A stretch of DNA of 64,000 bases from positions 17,091 through 81,090 of the forward strand of contig NZ_FRCL01000003.1 of NCBI RefSeq assembly GCF_900142885.1, read 5' to 3'. The stretch is from Flavobacterium xinjiangense. Lineage in GTDB: Bacteria; Bacteroidota; Bacteroidia; Flavobacteriales; Flavobacteriaceae. Every line of letters starts with the position of its first letter. Positions within the stretch are counted from its first letter, which is position 1. The position numbers and the translations under genes were made by a program. Shown one piece after another: positions 28,551-38,479 of this stretch. The notes beneath the pieces were generated by a model that had not been told where the DNA came from, ran no database searches, and saw nothing but the letters and a program-made list of their open reading frames with translations.

Positions 28551-30761
28551 CTATAATTCCACCTTTCTTAAGTTTTTAGAACTAAGATTATCAATACATT
28601 TAAACAATGTATTTGAATCAAAAGGTTTTACTATAATGTCATTTATTCCTGCTGAAAGAGCTTCCTCCGTTATTTCTTCTTTATCAAAAGCAGTTAGTGC
28701 AACAATTGGTGTTTTTATACCAATATCCCGAATTCTTTTTGAGGTCTCAAACCCGTTCATTAATGGCATATTAATATCCATAAATATAATATCAAATTCT
28801 TCTTCTTCCAGTAGTTTTAAAGCCTGAAATCCGTCATCTACAATGCTACAGGTGTAGTTGTTTTTTTTGAGTATTTTTTCAGTTACAATTTGGTTAATTC
28901 TATTGTCTTCTACAACTAAAACCTTCAACAATTTGTTTAACGATAAATCAACTTGAATGTTATTTATTATTTCGTTGCTTTTATTAGTATCCGATTCAAA
29001 GGCTATCGTGAAGGCAAACTCGGTTCCAACACCAACGCTACTTTCTAAAGAAATATCGCTTCCAAACAATTTAAGGAGACGTTTGACTATAGACAAACCT
29101 AAACCAGTTCCTTGATAATCGTCTTCTTTTCTTCCGACCTGCACAAATTTTTCAAATATCTTATCTTGATCCTCCATGGCTATACCTACTCCATTATCCT
29201 TGATCTTGAATTCAATAAAATGAAATTTATTTGTTATTTTTAATAAATTCACCGCAATTAATACTTCTCCATTAGTGGTGAATTTCAAAGCATTGCTTAC
29301 AATATTTATAAGAATTTGGGAGAGTCTTAATTTATCACCAATTAAATTCTCAGGAATTGTTGACCCAATCTTCAAAACAATTGTATTGTTATTATTTTTT
29401 GCTAAAAACAAAAGGGAGTTTTTAATCATATTTAATTCATCCGAAATATTGAATGTTAAATTTTCAAGTACAACTCTATTCTCCTCTATTTTATTAATTT
29501 GGAGGACGTCATTAACCAACGACAATAAGTACCTCGCTGAAAATTTTAAAGATTTTAAATGTGGACTATCAGCTAATTCTTTATGCTCATCTAAAAGCAT
29601 ATTAGTAATTCCAATAACACCATACAAAGGCGTTCTCAGTTCATGAGTTATTGTTGAGACAAATTGTGATTTTAATAATGATGCTTCTTCTGCTTTATTT
29701 TTTGCAAGAATTAATTTGTCATTAGTAAATGAAAGCTCAGTGTTTATTTTTTTCTTAAAATTATTATTTTTAAACAGTGTATAAATGAGTAATAATAAAA
29801 CACTTAAAACAATAATAAATAAAAGAACAATAATTTTGGATTTCCTTAGACTTTGAGATTGCAATTCTTTTTCAATTTCAATTTTTTCTATCTCTCTTTT
29901 ATACTCATCCAGCTCAAGATTAATTCCGGCCATTTTCGCCTTCTCATTCATCTTTTTATTAAAAAGATCAATCGTTAATTTATCGTAAAGGACTAAGTTT
30001 TCGTACGCTTTTTTATAGTTCCCGTTTTTGAATAAATACTTAGAATATTCTTGATGAGTATAAGACAAATCTAATTTTTCATTTCCTTCATTTCCTAGTT
30101 TAATTCCTTTTAAAAAAGAATCGGTGGCCCTTTTATCATCGTCTTTAAATCCATAATACATGCCATTAAGCATATTTAGGGCTACAATAGTAGTTTGATC
30201 TCCAAATTTTTTATGGTAGGCATTAACGAACTTCAAATACGGGAAACCATCATCGTAAAAACCAAGATCAAAAAAAGCCCATGCTATATTGAGTTTAGTT
30301 AAAACTATTTTGCTTGTATCCGCTATCTTATAACAATTCTCTAAGGATGTTTTGTAGTAAGTAATTCCTTTTTTATATTGCTTTTTTTCAAAACAATATA
30401 TATTTCCTAAATTATTATTAATAATATATTTAATAGTATCATTATTGGTGTTGTTAACGTAAGAAATCGCTTTTTTGTAAAAAAAAAGAGCTTTGTCAAA
30501 TTCTGATAATTCCTCGAAATTTGCACCGATGGTTTTGTAACACTTTGCGATAAGGTTATCATCCTTGGCTTTAATTGCATGGCGCAAGGCAAGTCTCGCA
30601 GTCACTAATGATTTTTCAAAATTAGAATTATAATAATAAATAGCTGCTTGTTTGGTTAATATAGCAATTTCTTTATTGGAGGGTGGTTTAGTTAATGAAT
30701 AACAATTTACGCTAAACAAGCTAAGTATTGTAAGAAGTAATAAAAATCTCATTTGCTGCAT
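28551..30761 (-). CDS. Hybrid sensor histidine kinase with TPR sensor
   Basis: Hybrid two-component kinase of 736 residues. A signal peptide is followed by periplasmic TPR repeats (about 30-290), a transmembrane helix (about 312-333), a short coiled coil, HisKA with FVSTITHELRTPLYG, a HATPase domain (DNGVGIA, GTGLGLSI), and a C-terminal receiver (VLVVEDNRIN, phosphoacceptor in FMDINMPLMNG). No DNA-binding output domain is fused, and no response regulator or Hpt gene is adjacent. The periplasmic TPR suggests sensing through a protein partner or ligand. A full promoter precedes it. What it senses is unknown. Confidence 0.93.
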   Translation of the reverse strand: MQQMRFLLLLTILSLFSVNCYSLTKPPSNKEIAILTKQAAIYYYNSNFEKSLVTARLALRHAIKAKDDNLIAKCYKTIGANFEELSEFDKALFFYKKAISYVNNTNNDTIKYIINNNLGNIYCFEKKQYKKGITYYKTSLENCYKIADTSKIVLTKLNIAWAFFDLGFYDDGFPYLKFVNAYHKKFGDQTTIVALNMLNGMYYGFKDDDKRATDSFLKGIKLGNEGNEKLDLSYTHQEYSKYLFKNGNYKKAYENLVLYDKLTIDLFNKKMNEKAKMAGINLELDEYKREIEKIEIEKELQSQSLRKSKIIVLLFIIVLSVLLLLIYTLFKNNNFKKKINTELSFTNDKLILAKNKAEEASLLKSQFVSTITHELRTPLYGVIGITNMLLDEHKELADSPHLKSLKFSARYLLSLVNDVLQINKIEENRVVLENLTFNISDELNMIKNSLLFLAKNNNNTIVLKIGSTIPENLIGDKLRLSQILINIVSNALKFTTNGEVLIAVNLLKITNKFHFIEFKIKDNGVGIAMEDQDKIFEKFVQVGRKEDDYQGTGLGLSIVKRLLKLFGSDISLESSVGVGTEFAFTIAFESDTNKSNEIINNIQVDLSLNKLLKVLVVEDNRINQIVTEKILKKNNYTCSIVDDGFQALKLLEEEEFDIIFMDINMPLMNGFETSKRIRDIGIKTPIVALTAFDKEEITEEALSAGINDIIVKPFDSNTLFKCIDNLSSKNLRKVEL

Positions 30762-30781
30762 AGATAATTTTTTATTTAACT

Positions 30782-30811
30782 CAAATGTACAATATATTAA
30801 TAAAAAGACAA
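30782..30811 (-). promoter_or_regulatory. Promoter of the hybrid kinase gene
   Basis: Minus strand TTG (30811-30809), 19-bp spacer, TACATTTG (30789-30782), 20 bases before the ATG. Confidence 0.75.
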
Positions 30812-30947
30812 TTTTATTTGTAAATATATTCCTAAGTATATCTTATAATACGCCTAAAATTAGCACAATATTAAATTAAGCCTTTTACTACTTCACTCGG
30901 TTTTTTTAAGGTATGTAAAGACATAATTAAAAAATTATGAGCAAAAA

Positions 30948-30973
30948 AAACCCATTTGAAAAACAAATGGGTT
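30948..30973 (-). terminator. Terminator of the dicarboxylate symporter gene
   Basis: Minus strand AACCCATTTG-tttttc-AAATGGGTT type hairpin followed by T run. Confidence 0.85.
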
Positions 30974-30995
30974 ATATGAGACTATTATTTTATTT

Positions 30996-32282
30996 TCAAA
31001 TTGTATCAGTTGGTACCGTTTCAATTTCATCTCCCGCTTCCCATTGGCCTACAACTGAAGTGGCTAATGCATTTCCTAAAACATTAGTTGCACTACGAAA
31101 CATATCACAAAAATGATCTATTGGTAAAATAAGTGCAATTCCTTCTATTGGAATTTTAAACATACCACAAGTAGCGGCAACAACAACTAAACTAGCTCTT
31201 GGTACACCGGCAATACCCTTACTGGTAAGCATTAATACTAGCAACATGGTCATTTGTGTCCCTAAATCTAAATCAATTCCGTAGGCTTGTGCAATAAAAA
31301 TACTGGCAAATGTCATATACATCATACTACCATCTAAATTGAAAGAATAACCCAGAGGCAACATAAAAGAAACGATACGATCTTTAACCCCAAAACGTTC
31401 CAATTCTTCTGTAAGCTTTGGAAAAACAGCTTCGCTACTAGTTGTACCAAAGGCTATGATTAAAGGACTTACAATACGCTTAAGCAATAAACTCATTCTG
31501 CTTTTAAGGAAAATATACCCTACAAGTATTAAAACAACCCATAAAGACGATATTCCAATTAAGAAAGATCCAAAGAATTTAAAATAAGTAATTGCTAATT
31601 CCTGAAAATCTCGTACTGCAAATACGCCCGCAATAGCACCAAAAACACCTATTGGAGCAAACTTCATTACATAGTTTACCATTTTTAAAACAATGTGCGA
31701 GGTTTTATCCAAACCATTTATAACTGGCTTTACATAATCTCCTAATGCAGCTGCAGCCAAACCAAAGAAAATAGAAAAAATTACAATCTGTAAAATTTCA
31801 TTGGTTGCCATTGCTTCAAAAATACTTTTAGGTACAATATGTTCAATAAAATTTTCGAAGGTCAAACTTTGTGTTTTAGCGGTAACTTCGGAAGCTGAGG
31901 CTAAATCAACATTCGATAAATTAAGTCCAACTCCTGGTTTTAATATATTCACAAAAAACATTCCCAATAACAAAGAAATGAATGAAGCTGTAAAGAACCA
32001 TCCTAATGCTTTACCTCCAATTCTTCCTACCGCTTTAATATCCCCTAATTTTGCTATTCCAACAACCAATGTCGTAAAAACTAATGGAGATATAATCATT
32101 TGAACCAATCGAATAAAAACGGTCGCCAACATCTTTATTTTGCCACTAAAGGATTGGGCTGTGTCGGCATCAGTTGAATTATGAATAATAATTCCTAGAA
32201 CAGCCCCGAAAAGCATTGCTATTAGAATTTGACCTGTTAAGCCTTTAAAAAATGATGGTTTCTTAGTTGTAGTTGTATTCAT
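30996..32282 (-). CDS. Dicarboxylate/amino acid:cation symporter
   Basis: Inner-membrane secondary transporter of 428 residues in the DctA/GltP (SLC1-like) family, importing C4-dicarboxylates or glutamate/aspartate with protons or sodium. About eight helices with re-entrant loops are expected; the family signatures FGTTSSEAVFPKL (serine-rich hairpin), LGYSFNLDGSMMY and GIAGVPRASLVV are present. Substrate within the family cannot be assigned. The gene lies 68 bp downstream of aroC on the same strand. Confidence 0.94.
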   Translation of the reverse strand: MNTTTTKKPSFFKGLTGQILIAMLFGAVLGIIIHNSTDADTAQSFSGKIKMLATVFIRLVQMIISPLVFTTLVVGIAKLGDIKAVGRIGGKALGWFFTASFISLLLGMFFVNILKPGVGLNLSNVDLASASEVTAKTQSLTFENFIEHIVPKSIFEAMATNEILQIVIFSIFFGLAAAALGDYVKPVINGLDKTSHIVLKMVNYVMKFAPIGVFGAIAGVFAVRDFQELAITYFKFFGSFLIGISSLWVVLILVGYIFLKSRMSLLLKRIVSPLIIAFGTTSSEAVFPKLTEELERFGVKDRIVSFMLPLGYSFNLDGSMMYMTFASIFIAQAYGIDLDLGTQMTMLLVLMLTSKGIAGVPRASLVVVAATCGMFKIPIEGIALILPIDHFCDMFRSATNVLGNALATSVVGQWEAGDEIETVPTDTI

Positions 32283-32350
32283 TAATGTAACAAATTGATT
32301 TCAAGGTTATGGTTCAGGATTTAGCTCGTCAAAATCCTGAGTATGCAATG

Positions 32351-33415
32351 CTATTTTAAATAGGTTTTGTTTATTAAATAAAAATCTGCAAGAACAATCG
32401 CTGCCATGGCTTCAACAATAGGAACAGCACGAGGAACAACACAAGGGTCATGACGTCCTTTACCAGTCATTTCAGTAATATTACCTTGATTATCCAATGA
32501 TTCTTGTTTTTGCATTATCGTTGCAACAGGTTTGAAAGCGACACGGAAATAAATATCCATTCCGTTACTGATACCGCCTTGAATTCCACCTGAAAGGTTA
32601 GTTTTAGTGGTTCCGTCAGGATTATACAAATCGTTGTGCTCGCTACCTTTCATTTTAACACCTTCAAATCCGCTTCCGAACTCAAATCCTTTTACGGCAT
32701 TTATAGAAAGCATGGCTTTACCCAATTCAGCATGAAGTTTATCAAAAACAGGTTCTCCTAAACCAATAGGCACATTCTGAATTACACAAGATACGGTTCC
32801 TCCCACAGTATCGCCCTGTTTACGTATGTCACGAATATAATCTTCCATTTCAATCGCCATGGCTTCGTCTGGACAACGCACCGGATTACTCTCTGTTTTA
32901 GAAAAATCCAATTCTTGGTATGGTTTTTCTAAAAAAATAGGTCCTACCGATGAGACATAAGCATTTATTTTAATTTCAGGCAACATTTGTTTTGCTACTG
33001 CGCCCGCAACTACTCTGCTGGCTGTTTCACGAGCAGAACTGCGTCCTCCACCGCGATAATCACGAACACCGTATTTTTTTTCATACACATAATCGGCATG
33101 ACTTGGTCTGTAATTATCTTTTATATGAGAGTAATCGTCTGATTTTTGATTGGTATTAGGAATAATGAAACCAATAGGTGTTCCAGTTGTTTTCCCTTCA
33201 AAAATTCCTGACAAAAATTGCACATCATCCGGTTCTTTTCTTTGGGTAACTATCGCTGACTGACCAGGCTTACGTCTTGACATTTCAAGTTGAATTGCTT
33301 CTAAATCAATTGTGATTCCTGAAGGACAACCATCTATTATTCCGCCTAAAGCTTCTCCGTGTGATTCTCCAAAAGTTGTTAATCTAAATAGGGTTCCATA
33401 GCTATTTCCTGCCAT
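32351..33415 (-). CDS. aroC: Chorismate synthase
   Basis: FMN-dependent lyase of 354 residues turning EPSP into chorismate, the last common step of aromatic amino acid synthesis. Start chosen at 33415 (MAGNSYG), since family members start there and the longer reading runs into the promoter. Motifs: [49 protein letters not shown] and the C-terminal [22 protein letters not shown] full promoter precedes it. Confidence 0.97.
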   Translation of the reverse strand: MAGNSYGTLFRLTTFGESHGEALGGIIDGCPSGITIDLEAIQLEMSRRKPGQSAIVTQRKEPDDVQFLSGIFEGKTTGTPIGFIIPNTNQKSDDYSHIKDNYRPSHADYVYEKKYGVRDYRGGGRSSARETASRVVAGAVAKQMLPEIKINAYVSSVGPIFLEKPYQELDFSKTESNPVRCPDEAMAIEMEDYIRDIRKQGDTVGGTVSCVIQNVPIGLGEPVFDKLHAELGKAMLSINAVKGFEFGSGFEGVKMKGSEHNDLYNPDGTTKTNLSGGIQGGISNGMDIYFRVAFKPVATIMQKQESLDNQGNITEMTGKGRHDPCVVPRAVPIVEAMAAIVLADFYLINKTYLK

Positions 33416-33431
33416 TGTAGTAAGTTTTGAA

Positions 33432-33460
33432 CAAATGTATGATTTTAGTTTAAAGTTCAA
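33432..33460 (-). promoter_or_regulatory. Promoter of aroC
   Basis: Minus strand TTG (33460-33458), 18-bp spacer, TACATTTG (33439-33432), 16 bases before the chosen ATG. This also decides the start, as the longer ORF would begin at or upstream of the -33 element. Confidence 0.78.
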
Positions 33461-33608
33461 AAGTTTATCCCGAGATTTCAGAATAAACTTTTAAGAAATC
33501 TTTAAGAATTATTCACTTTAAATTAATCCCAGCTCCTTTTCTTAACCTTTAATTAAATTTCAATTAATACCAAGGTCCTTAATTTGTTAAAATTCAAAAA
33601 AGAATCAA

Positions 33609-34433
33609 TTGAAAAAAAGAAAAGTTGAAGTAGTTGTGATTTCTGATGTACATCTAGGAACTTATGGAAGTCATGCTAAAGAGCTTTATAATTACCTATC
33701 CACTATAAAGCCCAAAATTTTGGTATTAAACGGAGACATTATAGATATATGGCAATTTAGAAAATCCTATTTTCCAAAAGCCCATTTAAAAATTATTCAA
33801 AAAATTATAAGTCTGGCAACGAAGGGAACCAAGGTCTATTATATAACAGGGAATCACGACGAAATGCTACGGAAATTTAGCGATATGAACATGGGTAATC
33901 TTACTCTGACAGATAAATTGATACTTGATTTAGACGACAAAAAAGCTTGGATTTTTCATGGAGATGTTTTTGACACTTCCGTTCAACACTCTAAATGGAT
34001 TGCAAAACTAGGTGGTTTAGGATATGATTATTTGATTCTCTTGAATCGACTTGTAAATTGGTGTTTATTAAAAATAGGAAAAGAACCTTATTCCTTTTCT
34101 AAAAAAATAAAGGCAAGCGTAAAAAAAGCGGTAAAACACATTTCTGATTTTGAAAAAACAGCTACTGAATTGGCCATTGAAAAAAAATACGATTATGTTA
34201 TTTGTGGTCATATTCATGAGCCCAAAATGGTGCTAAAAGAAAATAAGAATGGTTCTACTATGTATTTGAATTCAGGGGATTGGGTAGAAAATTTAACAGC
34301 CTTAGAATACAACAAAAAACGATGGAAATTATATCGTTACGCTGAAGCTAACTACCCAATAGAAGAAAACCTCCTAGAAATGGAAGACATTTTAAGCAAT
34401 GAACTAATAGCATCAATACTATTTCCTAAGTAA
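33609..34433 (+). CDS. UDP-2,3-diacylglucosamine diphosphatase-like metallophosphatase
   Basis: Calcineurin-like metallophosphoesterase of 274 residues. All metal motifs appear in order: ISDVHLGT (residues 11-18), NGDIIDIW, GNHDE, HGDVFD, and GHIHEPKM. The LpxH/LpxG-like spacing suggests cleavage of UDP-diacylglucosamine in lipid A synthesis. The start is TTG at 33609: a TAA stop lies in frame 18-21 bases upstream and the first metal motif begins only ten codons in, so no ATG can serve. It stands alone between aroC (divergent) and an outer-membrane protein gene. Confidence 0.85.
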   Translation: MKKRKVEVVVISDVHLGTYGSHAKELYNYLSTIKPKILVLNGDIIDIWQFRKSYFPKAHLKIIQKIISLATKGTKVYYITGNHDEMLRKFSDMNMGNLTLTDKLILDLDDKKAWIFHGDVFDTSVQHSKWIAKLGGLGYDYLILLNRLVNWCLLKIGKEPYSFSKKIKASVKKAVKHISDFEKTATELAIEKKYDYVICGHIHEPKMVLKENKNGSTMYLNSGDWVENLTALEYNKKRWKLYRYAEANYPIEENLLEMEDILSNELIASILFPK

Positions 34434-34518
34434 AATCTTTTTATTAAGTTTCCGTTATTAAAAACTTAAAAATGATGAAAAGTGGGAATTATATAACAAT
34501 TAACAAAAATTTTGTAAA

Positions 34519-34547
34519 TTGATTAATCGACTTTCAATCTATCTTTG
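34519..34547 (+). promoter_or_regulatory. Promoter of the outer-membrane beta-barrel gene
   Basis: TTG (34519-34521), 18-bp spacer, TATCTTTG (34540-34547). Transcription would begin shortly before the ATG at 34566, which excludes the in-frame TTG at 34545 as start. Confidence 0.75.
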
Positions 34548-34565
34548 TACAACAAAAAATCACTT

Positions 34566-35072
34566 ATGAAAAAAATTATTTTATCAGTTATAATGCTAGT
34601 TGGATTAGCATTTACTGCACAGGCTCAGGATATTTCGAAAAACGCATTAGGTCTACGTTTAGGAGGCAATAATGGTTTTGGTGGAGAACTTTCTTATCAA
34701 AGAGGGTTGTCTAAAAACAACAGACTTGAATTAGATTTAGGTTGGAGAAACAGAAATAACTATAACAATAATGGTTATGATGACAATGCAATCAAATTAG
34801 CAGCATTATACCAATGGGTTTGGAACATCGATGGTGGTTTCAACTGGTATGCAGGTGTTGGTGGTGGTTTAGGTAGCTACAGCTATGATGATAACAACAA
34901 CAATCACTATAATGACACTTTTGCATTTGCAGCTGGAGATATAGGTATTGAATATAATTTTGACATTCCATTATTGATCTCTTTGGATTTCAGACCAGAA
35001 TTTGGTGGAAACGGTTATTATGAAAACAATTATGGTTCTGATATTGCTTTAGGTTTAAGATACCAATTCTAA
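34566..35072 (+). CDS. Small outer-membrane beta-barrel protein
   Basis: Exported protein of 168 residues: signal peptide MKKIILSVIMLVGLAFTAQA, then alternating strands rich in Gly, Asn and Tyr ending in RYQF, an aromatic terminus typical of outer-membrane barrels. Eight strands would fit an OmpX/OmpA-like small barrel. Asn-rich loops (NNYNNNG, DDNNNNH) presumably face outside. Function unknown. Monocistronic: its own promoter and a strong terminator. Confidence 0.82.
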   Translation: MKKIILSVIMLVGLAFTAQAQDISKNALGLRLGGNNGFGGELSYQRGLSKNNRLELDLGWRNRNNYNNNGYDDNAIKLAALYQWVWNIDGGFNWYAGVGGGLGSYSYDDNNNNHYNDTFAFAAGDIGIEYNFDIPLLISLDFRPEFGGNGYYENNYGSDIALGLRYQF

Positions 35073-35094
35073 TAATTAGAAAATATATTTTAAA

Positions 35095-35125
35095 AGAGAG
35101 CTCCAAATGGAGCTCTCTTTTTTTA
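35095..35125 (+). terminator. Terminator of the beta-barrel gene
   Basis: AGAGAGCTCC-aaat-GGAGCTCTCT, a perfect 10-bp stem, followed by TTTTTT. Confidence 0.93.
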
Positions 35126-35245
35126 TGAGTAGAATTATCCCAATAAATGTTAATTAAAATTTATTGGCATAGTTCTTGGATTTACAAAAAAAGTATTAAC
35201 GCCAAGAGTTAATATTAAATGATTACTAATTAAATATTTGAAAAG

Positions 35246-35779
35246 ATGAAAACATTAAAACTACTCGCCTTAGGAATAATCCTTTTTGCCTCAAGTGCCA
35301 TACATGCACAAGTCTCAGTGAGTTTGAATATAGGAACAGCTCCTGCATGGGGTCCCGTAGGATACTCTGAAGTAGACTATTATTATTTGCCTGATGTTGA
35401 AGCCTACTATGATATCAGAGCTACACAATTTATTTATTTCAATGGTGGAAGATGGACAAGATCTAGATATTTACCAGGACAATATAGAAATTATGATTTG
35501 TATAGTGGATACAAAGTTGTGTTGAATGATTATCACGGGTCAAGACCTTATAGTAACTACCGAAATGATAGAGTGAAATATTATAGAGGATATCATGGTA
35601 GACCACAAAGAAATATAGGGTATCGTAACAATGATCGTAGAGAATATGAAAATCGCGGTAACTACGGAAATCAAAGACACGACAATCGTGAATATGAAGG
35701 ACGCCAGAATCATGGAAATGAAGGACGCGGAAACAACGGTCACGGAAATAAACATGGACGTGGCCATGATAAAGACTAA
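35246..35779 (+). CDS. Exported protein with Arg/Asn/Gly/His-rich tail
   Basis: Protein of 177 residues: a Sec signal peptide (1-21, ending IHAQ), a small folded part (about 22-105, VSVSLNIGTAPAWGP, YYLPDVEAYYDI, a DUF-like beta domain), then a low-complexity tail (about 110-177) with repeated RNDR, NRGNYGN, GNEGRGNNGHGNKHGRGH units. The tail is very basic and histidine-rich and may bind metal, nucleic acid or polyanions; none of this is shown. Similar YXWXXW-like exported proteins are frequent in Flavobacteriia. Ends at its own terminator. Confidence 0.75.
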   Translation: MKTLKLLALGIILFASSAIHAQVSVSLNIGTAPAWGPVGYSEVDYYYLPDVEAYYDIRATQFIYFNGGRWTRSRYLPGQYRNYDLYSGYKVVLNDYHGSRPYSNYRNDRVKYYRGYHGRPQRNIGYRNNDRREYENRGNYGNQRHDNREYEGRQNHGNEGRGNNGHGNKHGRGHDKD

Positions 35780-35805
35780 TTAATTACTGATTAAAGAAAT
35801 GATAA

Positions 35806-35838
35806 AAAGAGAGAACCTTGATTGGTTCTCTCTTTTTT
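35806..35838 (+). terminator. Terminator of the low-complexity protein gene
   Basis: AGAGAGAACC-ttgatt-GGTTCTCTCT followed by TTTTTT. Confidence 0.93.
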
Positions 35839-35902
35839 GTTGTATACCTTTTCTTTTTTTAAAGAAAATCAAAAACATTTCAAAAAAAATTTAATTAATT
35901 CC

Positions 35903-35910
35903 TACATTTG
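35903..35910 (+). promoter_or_regulatory. -7 box of the PIG-L gene
   Basis: TACATTTG, 26 bases before the ATG at 35937. No clear -33 element. Confidence 0.55.
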
Positions 35911-35936
35911 AAGCTATTGCAAATAAATTCTAGAAA

Positions 35937-38468
35937 ATGCAAAATAAATATATACAGACCTTTATACTTTTCCTTTTTTGTTTTCAAATAGCAATCGCGC
36001 AACAGCCTCAGAAACTAAATTCGGTAGAAATTTATAACCAGATTCAAAAGCTTAATTTTTTAGGATCGGTACTTTATGTAGCTGCACATCCTGATGATGA
36101 AAATACCCGATTAATTTCTTATTTGTCAAACGAGAAGAAAGCAAGAACCGGTTACTTATCTCTAACACGTGGCGACGGCGGCCAAAATTTAATAGGCCCT
36201 CAGTTGCGAGAATTATTAGGAGTAATACGCACACAGGAACTTATTGAGGCCAGAAAAATAGATGGCGGCGAACAGTTTTTTTCACGTGCCAATGATTTTG
36301 GGTTTTCTAAAAATCCTCGGGAAACATTAGAAATTTGGGACAAACAAAAAGTACTTTCTGATATTGTATGGGCAATTAGAAAATTTCAGCCTGATGTAAT
36401 TATCAATCGATTTGACCATCGTTCATCGGGAACGACACATGGTCATCATACAGCATCAGCACTATTAAGTGTAGAAAGTTTTAATTTAGCGAACAATCCA
36501 AGCATTTTTCCGGAACAATTAAAATTAGTGGAGCCATGGCAACCTAAACGCCAGTTTTTCAATACATCATGGTGGTTTTATGGAAGTAAAGAAAAATTTG
36601 ATGCAGCAGATAAATCTAATTTAATAGAAATGAAAACCGGCATTTATTATCCCACCATCGGTAAATCAAATCAGGAAATTGCCGCACTAAGCAGAAGCAG
36701 ACACCAGTCTCAAGGTTTTGGAAGTACAGGAACCCGAGGGGAAGACATAGAATATCTTGAGTTTATAAATGGTACTGCATTGCAAAACAAGAATTCACTT
36801 TTTGAAGGGATTGATACCAGTTGGAACCGTGTAAAAGGCGGAAAACCTGTCGGAGAATTATTGACAGCCATCGCTTCTCAATTTGATTATAACAACCCTT
36901 CGGCCAGCATTCCACATTTGGCGAAAGCCTATACCATGATGCAATCTTTAGAAGACAAACATTGGGCAACTATAAAATCTTCGGCAATAAAAGAAATTAT
37001 TGCCTCTTGTTCCGGTTTGTATCTAGAAGCAGTAGCTCAAAATCAGGAAACTACTCCCGGAAGTACTATAAAACTAAAACTTGAAGCCATAAACAGAAGT
37101 TTAATTCCAATGCAATTAATGAGTGTAACCACTTTGCCGGAACAAAAAAATATTTCTCAGAACATAGCATTAAGCAATAACATTTTAAAAAACATTAATA
37201 TCGATTTACAATTACCTATTTTCATTGACTATACACAACCATATTGGTTAAAAGAAAATGGAACAGTGGGAATGTACACCGTTACTGAACAAAAAAATAT
37301 AGGAATTCCTGATATAATTAGAGAAGTAAAAGTGGTTTTTAATGTCTTAATTAATGACATAGAAATTCCTTTTGAAAGAACGGTTGTTTATAAATACAAT
37401 GATGATGTAAAAGGCGAAATGTATAATTATTTAGATATCGTTCCTGAAGTAACAACAAGTATTCTTGATAAAGTTTCTCTTTTTAAAAACGGGAAAAATA
37501 AAGAAATAGCCGTAAAAATAAAATCTGGAAAAGATGCTGTAAAAGGAGATTTAATATTGGAATTACCTAATAACTGGATTGTTTCACCAAAAGTAATTCC
37601 TTTTAGTTTAGAAAAAAAAGGAACAGAACAAATCGTTTATTTTCAAGTAACACCACCTAATCAAATCCATGAAGCAATAGCCAAAAGTATTGCCGTTGTT
37701 GATAATAAACGATACGATAAAGATCAAATAAGTATTGATTATAGTCACATTACAAAACAACAAGTTTTGAAACCCGCTGAAGCAAAATTTATCAAATTAG
37801 ATTTAAAAACTAATGAAGAAAAAATTGGTTACATAATGGGAGCTGGAGATGAAGTTCCTAAGAGTTTATCACAAATGGGGTATAAAGTAACACTTCTTAA
37901 ACCCGAGGAAATAACTCCCGCAAAACTAGCCAATCTTGATGTTATAATGACCGGAGTTAGAGCCTACAATACCGTGCAAGAATTAGCTAATAAACAATCT
38001 ATACTTTTTGATTTTATCAAAGAAGGAAAAACAATGATTGTACAATACAACAATCCTAATGATCTTGTAACTAAAAACATAGCACCTAATACCCTGAAAA
38101 TTTCTGGTGACAGAGTAACCGAGGAAAATGCAGAAGTTCGTTTCTTAGCGCCTAATCATCCTATACTGAATTTCCCAAATAAAATCACAGCTAAGGATTT
38201 TGAAGGCTGGAAACAAGAACAAGGATTGTATTATCCAAATGAATTTGATAAAGCCTTCACTCCTATTTTATCATCGAATGACAAAGGAGAAACTCCTAAA
38301 AATGGCGCCTTATTAGTCGCTCCTTATGGAAAAGGATATTATATTTATACCGGTTTAAGTCTTTTCAGAGAATTACCGGAAGGTGTATCAGGCGCTTTTA
38401 GATTATTATCCAACATGATTTCATTGAAAGCAAACGTGAAAATTCCTGCTCAAAGTATTAAGCCTTAA
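35937..38468 (+). CDS. Exported PIG-L/LmbE family deacetylase, multidomain
   Basis: Protein of 843 residues with a signal peptide (1-22). A PIG-L zinc deacetylase domain (about 35-330) carries YVAAHPDDENTRL and a later GTTHGHH block giving the zinc ligands. The middle (about 360-610) looks like Ig/NPCBM-type beta domains, and the C-terminus (about 620-830) like a GATase-like alpha/beta fold (GVRAYNTV, MIVQYNNP). PIG-L enzymes remove N-acetyl groups from GlcNAc-containing compounds. The following micro-protein and sodium:solute symporter genes suggest the product is imported. Substrate unknown. Confidence 0.9.
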   Translation: MQNKYIQTFILFLFCFQIAIAQQPQKLNSVEIYNQIQKLNFLGSVLYVAAHPDDENTRLISYLSNEKKARTGYLSLTRGDGGQNLIGPQLRELLGVIRTQELIEARKIDGGEQFFSRANDFGFSKNPRETLEIWDKQKVLSDIVWAIRKFQPDVIINRFDHRSSGTTHGHHTASALLSVESFNLANNPSIFPEQLKLVEPWQPKRQFFNTSWWFYGSKEKFDAADKSNLIEMKTGIYYPTIGKSNQEIAALSRSRHQSQGFGSTGTRGEDIEYLEFINGTALQNKNSLFEGIDTSWNRVKGGKPVGELLTAIASQFDYNNPSASIPHLAKAYTMMQSLEDKHWATIKSSAIKEIIASCSGLYLEAVAQNQETTPGSTIKLKLEAINRSLIPMQLMSVTTLPEQKNISQNIALSNNILKNINIDLQLPIFIDYTQPYWLKENGTVGMYTVTEQKNIGIPDIIREVKVVFNVLINDIEIPFERTVVYKYNDDVKGEMYNYLDIVPEVTTSILDKVSLFKNGKNKEIAVKIKSGKDAVKGDLILELPNNWIVSPKVIPFSLEKKGTEQIVYFQVTPPNQIHEAIAKSIAVVDNKRYDKDQISIDYSHITKQQVLKPAEAKFIKLDLKTNEEKIGYIMGAGDEVPKSLSQMGYKVTLLKPEEITPAKLANLDVIMTGVRAYNTVQELANKQSILFDFIKEGKTMIVQYNNPNDLVTKNIAPNTLKISGDRVTEENAEVRFLAPNHPILNFPNKITAKDFEGWKQEQGLYYPNEFDKAFTPILSSNDKGETPKNGALLVAPYGKGYYIYTGLSLFRELPEGVSGAFRLLSNMISLKANVKIPAQSIKP

Positions 38469-38479
38469 TATCTTCAAAA

